Positions 24,841-33,292 of a DNA stretch of 64,000 nucleotides are shown here, piece by piece. Position numbers and translations under genes: made by a program. The DNA comes from Curtobacterium pusillum (GTDB taxonomy: Bacteria > Actinomycetota > Actinomycetes > Actinomycetales > Microbacteriaceae). The stretch spans positions 673,261 through 737,260 of the forward strand of contig NZ_VDZH01000001.1 in the NCBI RefSeq assembly GCF_007673235.1. The letters run 5' to 3'. The notes beneath the pieces are model-generated. The model did no database searches. It worked only from the letters and a program-made list of their open reading frames with translations, and was not told the origin of the DNA. Each line of letters opens with the position of its first letter. Within the stretch, counting starts at the first letter, position 1.

Positions 24841-24867
24841 CGCGGAGCGTCCGGGGCGGCCTGGTCG

Positions 24868-25095
24868 TCAGGGGCGGCCGCGGGCGTTCCGGGCGACGAG
24901 CCACAGGTACGTGCTGTGCCCGACGAGCGCGAGCCCGAAGAAGACCGCCGCGACGGCGTAGACCCGGTCGAGCTTGCCTTGGCCGATCACGAGCATCACG
25001 ATGCAGAACACGACGGCCACGGCGAGCACCCCGACCTGCACCGTCGACCAGATCCGTCGGAAGCGCGGCATGCCCGTCTCGTTCACGGACACCAT
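24868..25095 (-). CDS. Small two-helix membrane protein
   Basis: 75 residues with two membrane segments, VQVGVLAVAVVFCIVMLVIG and VYAVAAVFFGLALVGHSTYLWLVA, and a short basic tail. It resembles short hypothetical membrane proteins of related actinobacteria but carries no recognised motif. The start could also be GTG 25085 (N-terminus MNETGMPRF), seven bases after CAGAAT. Confidence 0.7.
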   Translation of the reverse strand: MVSVNETGMPRFRRIWSTVQVGVLAVAVVFCIVMLVIGQGKLDRVYAVAAVFFGLALVGHSTYLWLVARNARGRP

Positions 25096-25109
25096 TCTGC
25101 CCGATGCGG

Positions 25110-25364
25110 TCAGTGGTCCCGGAGCGCTTCGATGAGCTCGGACTTCCGCTTCGACGAGTAGCCGGTCAGACCGAGCTCCTTCGCGCGCTTCCGGAGGTCC
25201 GCGACGGTCCAGTCGTCGTACGACCCGGACTCGCCGCCCTTCCGGCCCACGGCCTCCTTGCCACGGGCCGCGACGGCGTTGCTGATGCGGGCGGCCTTCT
25301 CCTTCGAGTTGCCCTCCTTGCGGAGTTCGTCGTACATGTCCGGCTTCTTGAGTTGGTTCGGCAT
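25110..25364 (-). CDS. DUF7218/Rho-N (SAP-like) domain small protein
   Basis: 84 residues. The first half is lysine/arginine-rich ([39 protein letters not shown]); the second is a Rho-N/SAP-like helix-extension-helix ([33 protein letters not shown]) that binds nucleic acid in other proteins. Often found near general-stress genes, which fits the SDR and DUF3140 neighbours. Leaderless promoter TACCCT seven bases before the ATG. Confidence 0.85.
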   Translation of the reverse strand: MPNQLKKPDMYDELRKEGNSKEKAARISNAVAARGKEAVGRKGGESGSYDDWTVADLRKRAKELGLTGYSSKRKSELIEALRDH

Positions 25365-25371
25365 GGCCCGC

Positions 25372-25377
25372 AGGGTA
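25372..25377 (-). promoter_or_regulatory. -10 box (TACCCT) of the Rho-N domain gene, leaderless type
   Basis: Minus-strand TACCCT, seven bases before the ATG at 25364. Confidence 0.55.
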
Positions 25378-25389
25378 CGCGCGGCGCCG

Positions 25390-25725
25390 TCAGCGCTTCT
25401 CGGGGTCGTCGCCCCAGTTCATGAGGGACCACCGCCACGGGGTGTCGTGCACGTCGCCGTCCGGCCGCTGCTTCGCGTGCCGGGCGACGTACCCCACGAC
25501 CTTGCGCATGTGGGCGTAGTCGTCGTCGGTGTAGTCGGCCTGCTTCTTGTCGAGGATCCGGATGATGTGGCGTCCGCTCTCGTGCCCGGTCGACTCGCCG
25601 CCGCCCGACGGCTTCTGTCCCACCTGCTTCGACTCGTCCGTGTCGAGCCAGGCGCGGAGCTCCGAGGCGGTCATGTTCACCGCGTCGTCGAAGTCCTCGC
25701 GGGTCTGCTGTTCGTCGTCGCTCAT
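25390..25725 (-). CDS. DUF3140 domain-containing protein
   Basis: 111 residues, acidic N-terminus. It contains [69 protein letters not shown] and [15 protein letters not shown], which define DUF3140, a family probably binding DNA but uncharacterised. It sits 25 bases upstream of the Rho-N domain gene on the same strand, and the two often co-occur. Confidence 0.87.
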   Translation of the reverse strand: MSDDEQQTREDFDDAVNMTASELRAWLDTDESKQVGQKPSGGGESTGHESGRHIIRILDKKQADYTDDDYAHMRKVVGYVARHAKQRPDGDVHDTPWRWSLMNWGDDPEKR

Positions 25726-25815
25726 GCCACTGACCGAACTCCGCACTCCTGCAGGTGATCCCAGACCGCACCCTGTTCGGTGGGAGGGACCACGAACGCA
25801 CCACAGGAGCACCCG

Positions 25816-26721
25816 ATGAGCGCACCCCGCGACCAGTACGAAGCCACCAACCCGCGCACCCGCTACCCCGACGTCCGACCGGAGCCGCAGACGCAGGCCG
25901 AGCCGGGCCTCCAGTCCGAGATGCGACCGATCCCCGACCTCGGCGAGGAGACCTACCGCGGAACCGGTCGGCTCGCCGGCCGGAAGGCCCTGATCACCGG
26001 CGCGGACTCCGGCATCGGCGCCGCCGTCGCGATCGCCTTCGCACGCGAGGGCGCGGACGTCGCGCTCGCCTACCTGCCCGAGGAGCAGTCCGACGCCGAC
26101 CACGTGATCGAGCAGATCCGGGCCGCAGGTCGCACCGCGGTGCCGATCCCGGGCGACCTCCGCGACCGTGGGTACGCACAGGCACTCGTCGACCAGGCCG
26201 TCGACGGGCTCGGCGGCCTCGACACCCTCGTCAGCGTCGCCGGGAAGCAGCGCTGGCAGCCGAACGTCGAGGACCTCACCGACGAGCAGTTCGAGGCGAC
26301 CTTCGACGTCAACGTCTTCGGGCTCTTCCGGCTCGTGCGCGCCGCGCTCCCCCACCTGCACCCCGGGTCGACGATCACGACGACCGCGTCGATGGAGGCG
26401 TACCAGCCCGCACCCGACCGGCTCGACTACGCCGCGTCCAAGGGTGCGATCAACAACCTGTCGAAGGGGCTCTCGCAGGCTCTCGTCGAACGCGGCATCC
26501 GGGTGAACGTGGTGGCACCGGGGCCGACCTGGACCGTCCTGCAGCCGAGCGGCGGCGTCGACCCCGAGTCCCTGCCGGACTTCGGGTCGAGCGAGTCGCC
26601 GATGGGACGCGCGGCGCAGCCGGCCGAGCTCGCCCCCGCCTACGTATTCCTCGCGTCGCAGGAGTCGAGCTACGTCGTCGGCGAGACGCTCAACGTCAAC
26701 GGCGGCATGGTCACGCCCTGA
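25816..26721 (+). CDS. SDR family oxidoreductase, general-stress type (YhdF/YhxC-like)
   Basis: 301 residues. A proline-rich N-terminal extension of about 55 residues precedes the Rossmann motif TGADSGIGAAVAIAFAREGADVALAYLPEE. Catalytic Ser in TTTASMEAY, YAASK near residue 217, and a VGETLNVNGG end. The long N-terminal arm (MRPIPDLGEETYRGTGRLAGRKALITGADSG) is typical of stress-induced SDRs such as Bacillus YhdF/YhxC. ATG 25816 with AGGAG six bases upstream. A very small gene follows. Confidence 0.92.
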   Translation: MSAPRDQYEATNPRTRYPDVRPEPQTQAEPGLQSEMRPIPDLGEETYRGTGRLAGRKALITGADSGIGAAVAIAFAREGADVALAYLPEEQSDADHVIEQIRAAGRTAVPIPGDLRDRGYAQALVDQAVDGLGGLDTLVSVAGKQRWQPNVEDLTDEQFEATFDVNVFGLFRLVRAALPHLHPGSTITTTASMEAYQPAPDRLDYAASKGAINNLSKGLSQALVERGIRVNVVAPGPTWTVLQPSGGVDPESLPDFGSSESPMGRAAQPAELAPAYVFLASQESSYVVGETLNVNGGMVTP

Positions 26722-26783
26722 CCACTGGGAATGCCCGGCGGCCCGCCGGTGTCGAACTCATCACGAACGCGAAGGAGCACACC

Positions 26784-26921
26784 ATGGCCCACGACCTCCA
26801 CAAGAGCACCGGCCTCGACGACGAGCGCACCTGCCTGCCGACGAGCACCGTCTCGGTCCTGCACGACGAGCGCAAGCCGTCCTTCGGACGCTGGCTCGGC
26901 CAGATCAACCGTCAGGACTGA
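26784..26921 (+). CDS. 45-residue hypothetical protein
   Basis: MAHDLHKSTGLDDERTCLPT... ends WLGQINRQD. The start has a clear GAAGGAG eight bases upstream, and a hairpin repeat follows about 38 bases after the stop, so it looks like the last gene of the SDR transcript. No family recognised; it is rich in charged residues with no membrane segment. Short length keeps confidence moderate. Confidence 0.6.
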   Translation: MAHDLHKSTGLDDERTCLPTSTVSVLHDERKPSFGRWLGQINRQD

Positions 26922-26958
26922 GCACGCCGGCCCACGTGCTCGAGACGTGACAGCGGAT

Positions 26959-27001
26959 CGACTGGAGGCGCGGTGCCAGCTGGCACCGCGCCTCCAGTCC
27001 G
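26959..27001. repeat. Dispersed hairpin repeat, copy 5 (perfect)
   Basis: Thirty-eight bases (26961-26998) form a perfect palindrome, starting ACTGGAGGCGCGGTGCC, with no unpaired loop. It uses the T/A form at the variable position and lies behind the 45-residue gene and just before the next promoter. Confidence 0.85.
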
Positions 27002-27012
27002 TCTCGCGCTGC

Positions 27013-27018
27013 TAGCGT
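27013..27018 (+). promoter_or_regulatory. -10 box (TAGCGT) of the ICMT-like gene, leaderless type
   Basis: TAGCGT, six bases (GCTCCC) before the ATG at 27025. Confidence 0.6.
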
Positions 27019-27024
27019 GCTCCC

Positions 27025-27972
27025 ATGTCCTGGGGCCGGTGGTACTTCGCGGCCCAGGCCGCGGGCGGGGCCGCGTGGTGGATCGCGGTGTTCACGCTGC
27101 CGGCCGTCCGGACCGCGACCCTCGGGTCCCTGCAACCGTTCCTCGTCGCGCTGGCGGACGTCCCGCTGTTCGTCGTCGCGTCGGCGCTCGCCGCCGCGAG
27201 GGTCCGCGCGGCCGCGGTCGTCGCCACCCTCTGGACCGTCGCGGTGACGGCGGCGATCGTCGTCTGGGCGACCGTCACCACCGAGGCGGGACTCGGTGTC
27301 CTGATCATGGTCGGTGCGTCAGTCGGCTCGGTCCTCGCACTGTCGCTCGTCCTGCTCGGCCGGATCCCCACGGAACTCGTGACCTCCGGACCGCTGCGCT
27401 TCCGGACCGCCGACCCCGACGGCGGACGTCGTCGGCACGTCCTCGGCACCGCCGCGCAGATCGTCGTCTTCTGGGGCCTGTTCCTCGGGGTGTTCCCGCT
27501 GGTCATCGCGTTCGCCGAGCTCCGGTGGCGCCTGCACCCGCCGCTGCCGGACCCCCTCGTGACCGCCTCGGTCGTCACCGGGGTAGTCGTCCTCGTGCTC
27601 GCGAGCGCGCTCGGCATCGCGTCCGCGGCGACCATGTCCACCCAGGGTGCCGGCACGCCGCTGCCGTCCGCGATGCCGAACCGACTGGTCGTCGCCGGCC
27701 CCTACCGCTCGGTGCGGAACCCGATGGCACTCGCCGGCATCACGCAGGGCGTCGGCGTCGGACTGCTCCTGAGCTCGTGGATGGTCGTCGTGTACGCGCT
27801 CGCCGGGTCGATCGTGTGGAACTGCATCGTCCGTCCGCTCGAAGAGGCCGACCTCGAGCACCGCTTCGGCGACGACTTCCGCCGCTACGCCGCACGGGTC
27901 CGCTGCTGGGTGCCGCGGTGGCCGATCCCGGCGAGCGCTCCCGCGGACGCGATCAGTCCGCCGCGCCGCTGA
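27025..27972 (+). CDS. Membrane methyltransferase, isoprenylcysteine carboxyl methyltransferase (ICMT)-like
   Basis: 315 residues with about seven membrane helices. The C-terminal third carries the family signature NRLVVAGPYRSVRNPMALAGITQGVGVGLLLSSW...VVYALAGSIVWNCIVRPLEEADLEHRFGDDFRRYAARV (about residues 215-290), where the His/Arg-Asn-Pro and acidic-Tyr pieces bind S-adenosylmethionine. The bacterial substrate is unknown and may be a lipid or prenyl compound. Its last 20 bases overlap the end of the convergent VOC gene. Confidence 0.85.
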   Translation: MSWGRWYFAAQAAGGAAWWIAVFTLPAVRTATLGSLQPFLVALADVPLFVVASALAAARVRAAAVVATLWTVAVTAAIVVWATVTTEAGLGVLIMVGASVGSVLALSLVLLGRIPTELVTSGPLRFRTADPDGGRRRHVLGTAAQIVVFWGLFLGVFPLVIAFAELRWRLHPPLPDPLVTASVVTGVVVLVLASALGIASAATMSTQGAGTPLPSAMPNRLVVAGPYRSVRNPMALAGITQGVGVGLLLSSWMVVVYALAGSIVWNCIVRPLEEADLEHRFGDDFRRYAARVRCWVPRWPIPASAPADAISPPRR

Positions 27973-28372
27973 CGTTGACGAGCCACGTGACGCCGTAGCG
28001 GTCGGTGAGCATGCCGAACGTGTCGCCCCACGGCGCCTTCGTGAGCGGTTCGATGATCGTCGTCGCCCCCTCGGCGAGGCCGTTCCAGTAGCGGGTGAGC
28101 GCTTCCTCGTCGTCCCCGCTGAGCGACACCGAGATGTTGCTGACCTCTGGCCCCTCCATGCCGGTGGGGGCGTCAGAGGCCATCAGCAGCAGGCCGTTCT
28201 CGCCCTCGAGCTGGCCGTGCATGACCTTGTCGGCGTCGGCGGGGTCCTGCGTCATCCCGGCCTCGCCGAACGTGCTCAGGGTGAGCTCACCGCGGAACAC
28301 CGAGTGGTAGAACTCGAGGCCCTCCCTCGCCCGGTCGCGGAGGTTGATGTACGGGTTGAGGCGGACGGCCAT
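27953..28372 (-). CDS. VOC family protein, PhnB-like
   Basis: 139 residues: MAVRLNPYINLRDRAREGLEFYHSVFRGELTLSTFGEAGM... and DRYGVTWLVNVSG, the usual PhnB/DUF3224-like glyoxalase-fold shape with paired beta-alpha-beta-beta-beta units. The substrate is not known. ATG 28372 has GAGGAG seven bases upstream. The 3' end overlaps the ICMT-like gene on the other strand by 20 bases, so transcripts from both run antisense there. Confidence 0.9.
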   Translation of the reverse strand: MAVRLNPYINLRDRAREGLEFYHSVFRGELTLSTFGEAGMTQDPADADKVMHGQLEGENGLLLMASDAPTGMEGPEVSNISVSLSGDDEEALTRYWNGLAEGATTIIEPLTKAPWGDTFGMLTDRYGVTWLVNVSGAAD

Positions 28373-28479
28373 GGTGGACTCCTCGGGATGTGCGCGGGCG
28401 TCGTCGCCCGTGTCGCGCCCATCGTCCCATCGCTGTGGGCGGACCGGAAGACCCGCGGGCGGTCGGGCAGGATGGGCCG

Positions 28480-29160
28480 ATGGACGCCGACCGGTACGAC
28501 CAGCTCCTGGACGCAGCGATGCCGTGGACCGAAGTGGTGTCCGCGTTGCGGGCGCACGGGTGGACGCCGTGCGGCACGGGCGACTGGGCGACGGCCCTCC
28601 GGTCACCGTCGGGGGACCTCGCCGCCCGGATCAGCCCATTCGACCCGGCAGGACCGTACTCCGCGATGCTCTACCGGGAGGCCGCACACACCCGCCAGGT
28701 GCCTGCCCTCGTCGAGCACCGGGTGCTGTCGGGCGGTGCGGACCTCACGGTAATGGAGTACCTCTCTCCGGTGACCGAGGCCGAGGGCACCGCGTTCCAG
28801 CAGTCGATCGCCCGACGGGACCCTTCCGTCGCAGCCCTCGCCGACCACATCGCGGCGGTGCACACCCGGGGTGCCCGCGAACAGCCGTGGTGGGGTCCGC
28901 TCGACGACAACCCCGCGAACGTCATGCGGGGCTCCGACGGCCGGCTCGTCGTCGCCGACCTGTTCTACGCGGACGGGCCGTCGCTCTACGCCACGGTCCG
29001 GAGCGATCCCGACCGCATCGTCCGCGACTACCCGGAGCACCTCCGACGGCACATGACCGAGTTGCCGCTCGCGAGTTCCGGCGGATGGGCGGAGGGCGAC
29101 GCGGAGCGGATGCGGGTGGCGCTCGCGGCGGCGGACGACCGCCTCCGGCACGCTCGCTGA
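28480..29160 (+). CDS. Phosphotransferase-like (kinase-fold) hypothetical protein
   Basis: 226 residues. The segment GPLDDNPANVMRGSDGRLVVADLFYADGPSLY resembles the catalytic-loop and metal-binding parts of aminoglycoside-phosphotransferase-fold proteins (H/LxDxxxxN and the following D). Upstream, AARISPFDPAGPYSAMLYREAAH and LTVMEYLSP fit the N-lobe and hinge, but the His before the catalytic Asp is missing. Starts six bases after CAGGAT. Kinase activity is uncertain. Confidence 0.7.
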   Translation: MDADRYDQLLDAAMPWTEVVSALRAHGWTPCGTGDWATALRSPSGDLAARISPFDPAGPYSAMLYREAAHTRQVPALVEHRVLSGGADLTVMEYLSPVTEAEGTAFQQSIARRDPSVAALADHIAAVHTRGAREQPWWGPLDDNPANVMRGSDGRLVVADLFYADGPSLYATVRSDPDRIVRDYPEHLRRHMTELPLASSGGWAEGDAERMRVALAAADDRLRHAR

Positions 29161-29163
29161 CCC

Positions 29164-29201
29164 GTACCACAATCATTCGCATTGGCGTATGGTTGTGGTA
29201 C
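29164..29201. promoter_or_regulatory. Operator-like inverted repeat before the AbiEii-type module
   Basis: Arms GTACCACAATCAT and ATGGTTGTGGTAC (one mismatch in 13) surround 12 bases and end 18 bases before the GTG start of the antitoxin-like gene. The AT-rich centre holds the likely promoter. Such a palindrome suits autorepression by the first gene's DNA-binding domain. Confidence 0.65.
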
Positions 29202-29219
29202 GAACAGATCGGGGCAAGC

Positions 29220-29876
29220 GTGAACGAGATCACCACGGCTGAGTACGCCGCGAGACACGGTGTCTCCCGACGGCGGGTACAGGCAGCGGCGGCCGCCGGC
29301 ACGCTGCCCGCGCGCCGCGTCGGTGCGCAGTGGCTGGTCGACGACGCCACACCGCACCGGGGTCGCCCCGGTCGCCCCCTGTCGCGCAGGTCGGTGCGCG
29401 CCGTCGAGTGCCGCCTCTCCGGCAGCCCCGATTGGGCGGACGGGCTCTCACGCAGTGAGCGCAGTCGGATCCAGGACCGCATCGCCGAGCTGCGCGCGGA
29501 TCCGGTGCCGTGGCGACGCATCACGAACTGGACACGCACCGAGTACCGGAAGCCGAGCGGGTACCAGGTCGCTGCGGCTGATCTCGAGGACCTACGTGCC
29601 GACGGTCGACTCGTCCGCGCGGGCGTCAGCGACCCACGGTCGGGCATCAGCGACGCCGGGTTCTTCGAAGCACACGTCGCCGAGGACGACCTCGCCGCCG
29701 TCGAGCGGGAGTACCTCCTCGTCGCGACGGACGCTCGACCGAACGTCCTCCTCCACGTCAGCGCCGAGCGCCCCTCGGACCCGGTGCCGCTCGGCACGCT
29801 GATCATCGAGCTGGCCCACCACGACGGAGCCCGCGAACGCGCCGCTGCCCGATCGCTGCTCGAGCGCGCCCTCTGA
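29220..29876 (+). CDS. Excisionase-type DNA-binding protein, antitoxin-like partner of the AbiEii-type gene
   Basis: 218 residues. Residues 1-45 form a small winged-helix DNA-binding domain (ITTAEYAARHGVSRRRVQAAAAAGTLPARRVGAQWLVDDAT). Residues about 65-130 hold a second conserved block (LSRSERSRIQDRIAELRADPVPWRRITNW...PSGYQVAAADLEDLRADGRLV). Both blocks recur in the HipA-partner gene at 36757. The tail (EYLLVATDARPNVLLHVSAERP...) is unlike it. The stop overlaps the next ATG (TGATG), so the two genes are coupled. An inverted repeat lies just upstream. Antitoxin role is inferred from this context, not from homology to a known antitoxin. Confidence 0.75.
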   Translation: MNEITTAEYAARHGVSRRRVQAAAAAGTLPARRVGAQWLVDDATPHRGRPGRPLSRRSVRAVECRLSGSPDWADGLSRSERSRIQDRIAELRADPVPWRRITNWTRTEYRKPSGYQVAAADLEDLRADGRLVRAGVSDPRSGISDAGFFEAHVAEDDLAAVEREYLLVATDARPNVLLHVSAERPSDPVPLGTLIIELAHHDGARERAAARSLLERAL

Positions 29877-30598
29877 TGTTCGCGGCTCCTCCGCTGCGCC
29901 CTGCCCAGGCGGGCGCCTGGCATGCGCTCTTCGACCTCCACGAGCGACTGTCCGACGGCTGGGCGCTCGTCGGCGGGCAGATGGTCCAGTCGCTCTGCTG
30001 GGAGCGCGGTGCAGCACCGAGTCGCCCGACGACGGACGCCGACACCGCACTCGACGTCCGCGCCAGACCCCTGATGCTCATGACGTTCACCGCGGCGCTC
30101 CGCGATCTCGGTTTCCGTCCCGACGGCACGAGTTTCGAGGGGCACCAGCACCGATGGGTCCGGGGTGACGCGCAGATCGACGTCCTGATCCCGCGGTTCC
30201 TCGGGGAGCGGGCGGAACGGCGCCGAGGGGTCGCGGGCGGGACGACGATCGCGGCGCCGGGCGCACAAGGGGCCCTGTGGCGTGCCGCCCCGGTGACGCT
30301 GGAGGTCAACGGTCGGATCGGGACGGTGCTCCGGCCGACGTTGCAGGGTGCTCTTCTGTCCAAGGCGGCGGCGGTCGAGATCGTCGGCGACGACCCCGCG
30401 CGGCACCTCTCGGACATCGCGACGCTCGCAGCACTCATCACCAGACGCGACCGGGTCGCCGACGACATCACGCCGACCGAACGGCGGCGGATCGCGGCGG
30501 CTGCCGCGCTGATCGATCGGGATCCGACGATCATCCGTGTGGCGGGCGTGGACCGGACCGCGATCGATCGCCTCCGGATCGCGTTCGACGGAGGATGA
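29876..30598 (+). CDS. Nucleotidyltransferase, AbiEii/AbiGii toxin-like
   Basis: 240 residues. The polymerase-beta-type nucleotidyltransferase motif is visible: WALVGGQMVQ (about 24-33) then RPTTDADTALDVRA (about 47-60), with a third acidic residue in DAQIDVLIP. AbiEii-family toxins inactivate tRNAs by adding nucleotides and can block phage growth; the upstream gene would be the antitoxin. Overlaps it by one base in TGATG. Known AbiEi antitoxins have a different N-terminal winged helix, so this pairing may be distinct. Confidence 0.75.
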   Translation: MFAAPPLRPAQAGAWHALFDLHERLSDGWALVGGQMVQSLCWERGAAPSRPTTDADTALDVRARPLMLMTFTAALRDLGFRPDGTSFEGHQHRWVRGDAQIDVLIPRFLGERAERRRGVAGGTTIAAPGAQGALWRAAPVTLEVNGRIGTVLRPTLQGALLSKAAAVEIVGDDPARHLSDIATLAALITRRDRVADDITPTERRRIAAAAALIDRDPTIIRVAGVDRTAIDRLRIAFDGG

Positions 30599-30634
30599 GG
30601 CCTCGTAACGACCGGGCACCCAGCCGCCCGCGCC

Positions 30635-30640
30635 TAGCAT
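30635..30640 (+). promoter_or_regulatory. -10 box (TAGCAT) of the UvrA-like gene, leaderless type
   Basis: TAGCAT, seven bases before ATG 30648. The spacing favours that ATG over the in-frame GTG at 30642. Confidence 0.55.
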
Positions 30641-30647
30641 CGTGAGG

Positions 30648-33044
30648 ATGCCCGTTCCTCGTCACGACGACTTCATCCGTGTCCGCGGCGCCCGCGAGCA
30701 CAACCTGCGCGACGTGGACGTCGACATCCCCCGCGACCGGATCGTCGCCTTCACCGGCGTCTCCGGCTCGGGGAAGTCCTCGCTAGCGTTCGGAACCGTC
30801 TTCGCCGAGGCGCAGCGCCGCTTCCTGGAGTCCGTCGCCCCCTACGCTCGGCGGCTCATCGCACAGGGGTCGACGCCGCACGTCGACTCGATCACGGGGC
30901 TCCCGCCGGCCGTCGCACTGCAGCAGCGCCGTGGTGCACCGAGCGCCCGGTCGACCGTCGGCACGCTGACGACCCTGTCCAACTCGATGCGCATGCTGTT
31001 CTCCCGTGCGGGCACCTACCCGGCGGGAGCGGAGCGTCTGGAGTCGGACTCGTTCTCGCCGAACACCGCGGCCGGTGCCTGCCCGCGCTGCCACGGGCTC
31101 GGCACGGCGCACGAGGTCACCGAGGCCTCGGCGGTGCACGACGACTCCCTAAGCATCCGGGACGGGGCGATCACCGCGTGGCCGGGAGCCTGGCAGGGCA
31201 AGAACCTCCGCGACGTCACCGCGGTCCTCGGCTACGACATCGAACGGCCGTGGCGGGAACTCCCCCGGGCCGATCGCGACTGGCTGCTGTTCACCGAGGA
31301 GCAGCCCGTCGTCGAGGTCCACCCGAAGCGCGACCGGGTGGCGAAGCCGTACCGCGGCCGCTTCTGGAGCGCCCGACAGTTCGTCCTCCACACCCTCGCC
31401 GACTCACAGAGCGAGACCCAGCGGAACCGCGCACTGCAGTACGTCGAGTCCGGCCCGTGCGGTCTGTGCGGCGGAACCGGCCTGACCCGCGACGCGCTCG
31501 CGGTCACGATCGGCGGCCAGAGCATCGCCGAGCTGAACGCCCTGCCGCTGGCGACGCTCGCCGACGTGCTGCGCCCGATCGCGTCGATCACGGACGCCGG
31601 TGCGGCGACGTCGAAGGCGACGTCGGGCGAGCGCACCGAGGTCGCCGTCGCGATCGCCGGCGACCTCGTCACGCGTGTCGACGTGCTCGTCGGGCTCGGA
31701 CTCGGGTACCTCGCGCTCGACCGGGCGACGCCGACGCTGTCCCCGGGCGAGACGCAACGACTCCGGATCGCGACGCAGCTCCGATCCGGGTTGTTCGGCG
31801 TGGTCTACGTCCTCGACGAGCCGAGTGCGGGTCTGCACCCCGCCGACGCCGAGTCGCTCGTCCAGGTCCTCGACGACCTGCGCGCGAGCGGCAACAGCGT
31901 CTTCGTGGTCGAGCACGACATGAGCATCGTCCGGCGTGCGGACTGGATCGTCGACGTCGGTCCCGGCGCCGGCGAGAGCGGCGGCACCGTGCTGTACAGC
32001 GGACCGGTCGACGGGCTGGGGGACGTGGAGGCGAGCGTCACCCGCCGGTTCCTGTTCCCGGGCGACCACACGCCGGACCGGGTGGAGCGCGCGCCGGTGG
32101 GCACCCTCGAGCTCCGCGACGTGACCCTGCACAACCTCCGGCACCTCGACGTCGACGTCCCGCTCGGGGTGCTCACCGCCGTGACGGGAGTCAGCGGTTC
32201 CGGCAAGTCGTCGCTCGTCGGTGGTGTGCTGCCCGAGGCCGCCTCGGCCCACCCGCTCGTCACCCGCACTGTCCAGGTCGACCAGAAGCCGATCGGACGC
32301 ACGCCGCGGTCGAACCTCGCGACCTACACGGGTCTGTTCGACGCGGTCCGGACCGCCTTCGCCGCGACCGACGCCGCACGCGAGCGCGGCTGGACCGCCG
32401 GCCGGTTCTCGTTCAACGTCGCCGGCGGCCGGTGCGAGGTCTGCCAGGGCGAGGGCTTCGTGTCCGTCGAGCTCCTGTTCCTGCCCGGCAGCTGGGCCCC
32501 GTGCCCGGAGTGTCACGGCAGCCGCTACAACGACGAGACCCTCGAGGTCCGGTGGAACGGCGCCACGATCGCCGACGTGCTCGGGATGACCGTCGACGAG
32601 GCCGCTCCGTTCCTCACCGACCTCCCCGCCGCAGCCCGCGGCCTCGAGACCCTCCGCCAGGTCGGTCTCGGCTACCTGCGACTCGGGCAGCCCGCACCGG
32701 AGCTGTCCGGCGGCGAGGCCCAGCGCATCAAGCTCGCCACCGAGCTCCAGCGCGCCCGGACCGGCCACACGCTCTACCTGCTCGACGAGCCGACCACGGG
32801 ACTCCACCCGGCGGACGTCGAACTGCTCTCCGACCAGCTCGCCCGCCTCACCGATGCCGGCAACACCGTCGTCGTCGTCGAGCACGCGATGGACGTCGTC
32901 GCCGTCGCCGACCACGTCATCGACATGGGTCCCTCCGGCGGTGCCGAGGGCGGCCGGGTGGTCGCCTCCGGCACACCGGAGCAGGTGGCGGCGTCCGCCG
33001 CCAGCCGGACCGCACCGTACCTGCGCGCGCAACTCGGGCTCTGA
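30648..33044 (+). CDS. UvrA-like ABC ATPase (excinuclease subunit A paralogue)
   Basis: 798 residues, shorter than the roughly 950 of UvrA. Two P-loops (GVSGSGKSS near residues 34 and 509), zinc-finger cysteines (CPRCHGLG; CGLCGGTG; CEVCQGEG with CPECHGSRY) and two signatures, LSPGETQRL and LSGGEAQRI. The UvrB-binding and part of the insertion regions are reduced, as in UvrA2-type proteins linked to tolerance of DNA-binding drugs. Single gene between a toxin-type module and a pseudogene, closed by a hairpin repeat. Repair function without UvrB is not proven. Confidence 0.9.
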   Translation: MPVPRHDDFIRVRGAREHNLRDVDVDIPRDRIVAFTGVSGSGKSSLAFGTVFAEAQRRFLESVAPYARRLIAQGSTPHVDSITGLPPAVALQQRRGAPSARSTVGTLTTLSNSMRMLFSRAGTYPAGAERLESDSFSPNTAAGACPRCHGLGTAHEVTEASAVHDDSLSIRDGAITAWPGAWQGKNLRDVTAVLGYDIERPWRELPRADRDWLLFTEEQPVVEVHPKRDRVAKPYRGRFWSARQFVLHTLADSQSETQRNRALQYVESGPCGLCGGTGLTRDALAVTIGGQSIAELNALPLATLADVLRPIASITDAGAATSKATSGERTEVAVAIAGDLVTRVDVLVGLGLGYLALDRATPTLSPGETQRLRIATQLRSGLFGVVYVLDEPSAGLHPADAESLVQVLDDLRASGNSVFVVEHDMSIVRRADWIVDVGPGAGESGGTVLYSGPVDGLGDVEASVTRRFLFPGDHTPDRVERAPVGTLELRDVTLHNLRHLDVDVPLGVLTAVTGVSGSGKSSLVGGVLPEAASAHPLVTRTVQVDQKPIGRTPRSNLATYTGLFDAVRTAFAATDAARERGWTAGRFSFNVAGGRCEVCQGEGFVSVELLFLPGSWAPCPECHGSRYNDETLEVRWNGATIADVLGMTVDEAAPFLTDLPAAARGLETLRQVGLGYLRLGQPAPELSGGEAQRIKLATELQRARTGHTLYLLDEPTTGLHPADVELLSDQLARLTDAGNTVVVVEHAMDVVAVADHVIDMGPSGGAEGGRVVASGTPEQVAASAASRTAPYLRAQLGL

Positions 33045-33057
33045 TGCTCGGCACCCA

Positions 33058-33103
33058 CCGGACTGGAGGCACGTGGCGGGCCCGCCCCGCGCCTCCAGTC
33101 CGG
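33058..33103. repeat. Dispersed hairpin repeat, copy 6
   Basis: CCGGACTGGAGGCACGTGGCGG with CCGCCCCGCGCCTCCAGTCCGG; T/A form, with small bulges in the middle. Fourteen bases after the UvrA-like stop. Confidence 0.8.
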
Positions 33104-33137
33104 ACACCGGCCGCACCACCCCGTTGGCCTGCTGGCC

Positions 33138-33264
33138 ATGGCCATCACGCCGGAGAACGCCGGCATCGCCGTCCGCGAACTACCAGGATGTCTACCGGCT
33201 GAGCTACCTGCGCGGACCGAGCGGGATCATCGTGATGCTGGCCCAGGACCTCCGGAAGCGGTAG
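33138..33264 (+). pseudogene. VOC/glyoxalase-family remnant, internally deleted and frameshifted
   Basis: The first 14-15 codons from ATG 33138 read MAITPENAGIAVREL, the normal N-terminus of a VOC protein. Then in another frame the sequence reads YQDVYRLSYLRGPSGIIVMLAQDLRK and stops at 33264, which is the normal C-terminal end of the same family. The roughly 100 residues between are missing, and the two ends are joined out of frame near GTCCGCGAACTACCAG. It is therefore a relic of a small glyoxalase-like gene. Confidence 0.75.
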
Positions 33265-33280
33265 CGCGCGCGGGGCTCCG

Positions 33281-33286
33281 TATGCT
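33281..33286 (+). promoter_or_regulatory. -10 box (TATGCT) of the gene at 33293, leaderless type
   Basis: TATGCT, six bases (GGTGCG) before the ATG. Confidence 0.6.
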
Positions 33287-33292
33287 GGTGCG

